Shown here in pieces: positions 63,646 through 64,000 of a stretch of 64,000 nucleotides of DNA (the first letter of the stretch is position 1; each line of letters starts with the position of its first letter). Both the position numbers and the translations under genes were made by a program. The notes below the pieces were generated by a model. That model was not told the origin of the DNA, ran no database searches, and saw only the letters and a list, made by a program, of their open reading frames with translations. Source of the stretch: Angiostrongylus vasorum (lineage: Eukaryota; Nematoda; Chromadorea; Rhabditida; Metastrongylidae); NCBI GenBank assembly GCA_018806985.1, contig JADANN010000464.1, positions 1,743,654 to 1,807,653 on the forward strand. The letters run 5' to 3'.

Positions 63646-63799
63646 TGACGTTCGTTACGCCGACGAAGAAACGGCAACGAAAGTTGACGGTCGGAAGTCA
63701 CACAAAAAATCTCAGAAGCTACACAAAAATTCAAAATGGAGAAAGTGGCTACAATGTGAAATCATGATGATTGTTCTATTCATCAAACTGGAGCGCTGA
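63646..63799 (+). CDS. 3'-terminal exon of a plus-strand gene, unknown product
   Basis: A textbook nematode acceptor (CTCTTTCCAG) precedes 50 codons in phase 1, ending TGA at 63797-63799. The peptide is DVRYADEETATKVDGRKSHK, KSQKLHKNSKWRKWLQCEIM, MIVLFIKLER: acidic start, very basic middle, hydrophobic end. Upstream exons are not identified; they must lie left of the R4 repeat or in the unassigned sequence to 62.3 kb. The peptide is not recognised. Confidence 0.5.
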
Positions 63800-63822
63800 T
63801 AAGCATTTGAAACCGAATGCTG

Positions 63823-63828
63823 AATAAA
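63823..63828 (+). other. Poly(A) signal of the terminal exon
   Basis: AATAAA 24 bases after the stop of the exon ending at 63799; it supports that exon as the gene end. Confidence 0.55.
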
Positions 63829-64000
63829 TAATGACGCAGTGAACTTAAAAAATGCCGATTCACTTCAACAGATATCGTTCTCTCTGCATATTTCTGTTTT
63901 TTTTCTCTATCTTCCTACCTTTTCATTTTCATTCCTTCTATGTTTTAAGCAAAAAAGTAAACATGCATCCTTCCTGAACGGTCGGAATACCAGTGACTCC

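Overview
The window reads as nuclear DNA of a parasitic nematode, most likely a strongylid or hookworm-type species; this is an inference. It is AT-rich. Genes are split into many short exons with GT...AG introns and tight pyrimidine-CAG acceptors. The best protein matches are animal families, and the space between exons is filled with decayed RTE retrotransposons, Penelope-like elements, a mariner and tRNA-derived SINEs. There are no bacterial operons, rRNA genes, CRISPR arrays or functional tRNA genes.

Left third (1-13 kb): two minus-strand genes are interleaved. A FUN14-domain (FUNDC1-like mitophagy receptor) gene has exon 1 at 12759-12913, exon 2 at 11190-11265 and exon 3 at 1336-1461, and continues off the left edge. 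A complete six-exon short-chain dehydrogenase (DHRS7-like) lies on the same strand inside its 9.7-kb second intron (1674-8547). Inside the 5-kb last intron of that dehydrogenase sits a third, plus-strand two-exon gene (5835-6779) for a small secreted Pro/Gln-rich protein. The result is three nested levels.

Middle (13-28.5 kb): a decayed RTE copy (14.4-15.5 kb) and clusters of SINEs lead to an 11-exon type-B carboxylesterase on the minus strand (28445 to 19223). It reassembles to 549 codons with Ser, Glu and His of the catalytic triad. Both multi-exon enzyme genes carry one lesion: an AT where the exon 4 acceptor AG is expected (esterase), and a one-base phase conflict at a T7 run (dehydrogenase).

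Right half (28.5-64 kb): mostly a transposon graveyard. A mariner with both terminal inverted repeats and TA duplications (31915-34088) has been split by a Penelope-like element. Two more Penelope loci, one a head-to-head pair, lie at 45.7-50.0 kb. RTE fragments lie at 38.4, 50.1, 58.4 and 59.6 kb. Three SINE families and a GC-rich repeat with an AAGT tail fill much of the rest. Only isolated host exons can be supported: a membrane-segment exon (54924-55042), two orphan exons (37207-37380, 42502-42688), and a terminal exon with a poly(A) signal (63646-63799).

A recurring signal is a hammerhead-ribozyme-like core (CTGANGA, short hairpin, GAAAC, NUH) at the ends of the Penelope elements and in inverted-repeat elements derived from them. 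At least three copies keep all core bases. In these the cleavage-site strand directly follows GAAAC, leaving almost no helix III, as in minimal type-I hammerheads known from Penelope-like elements.
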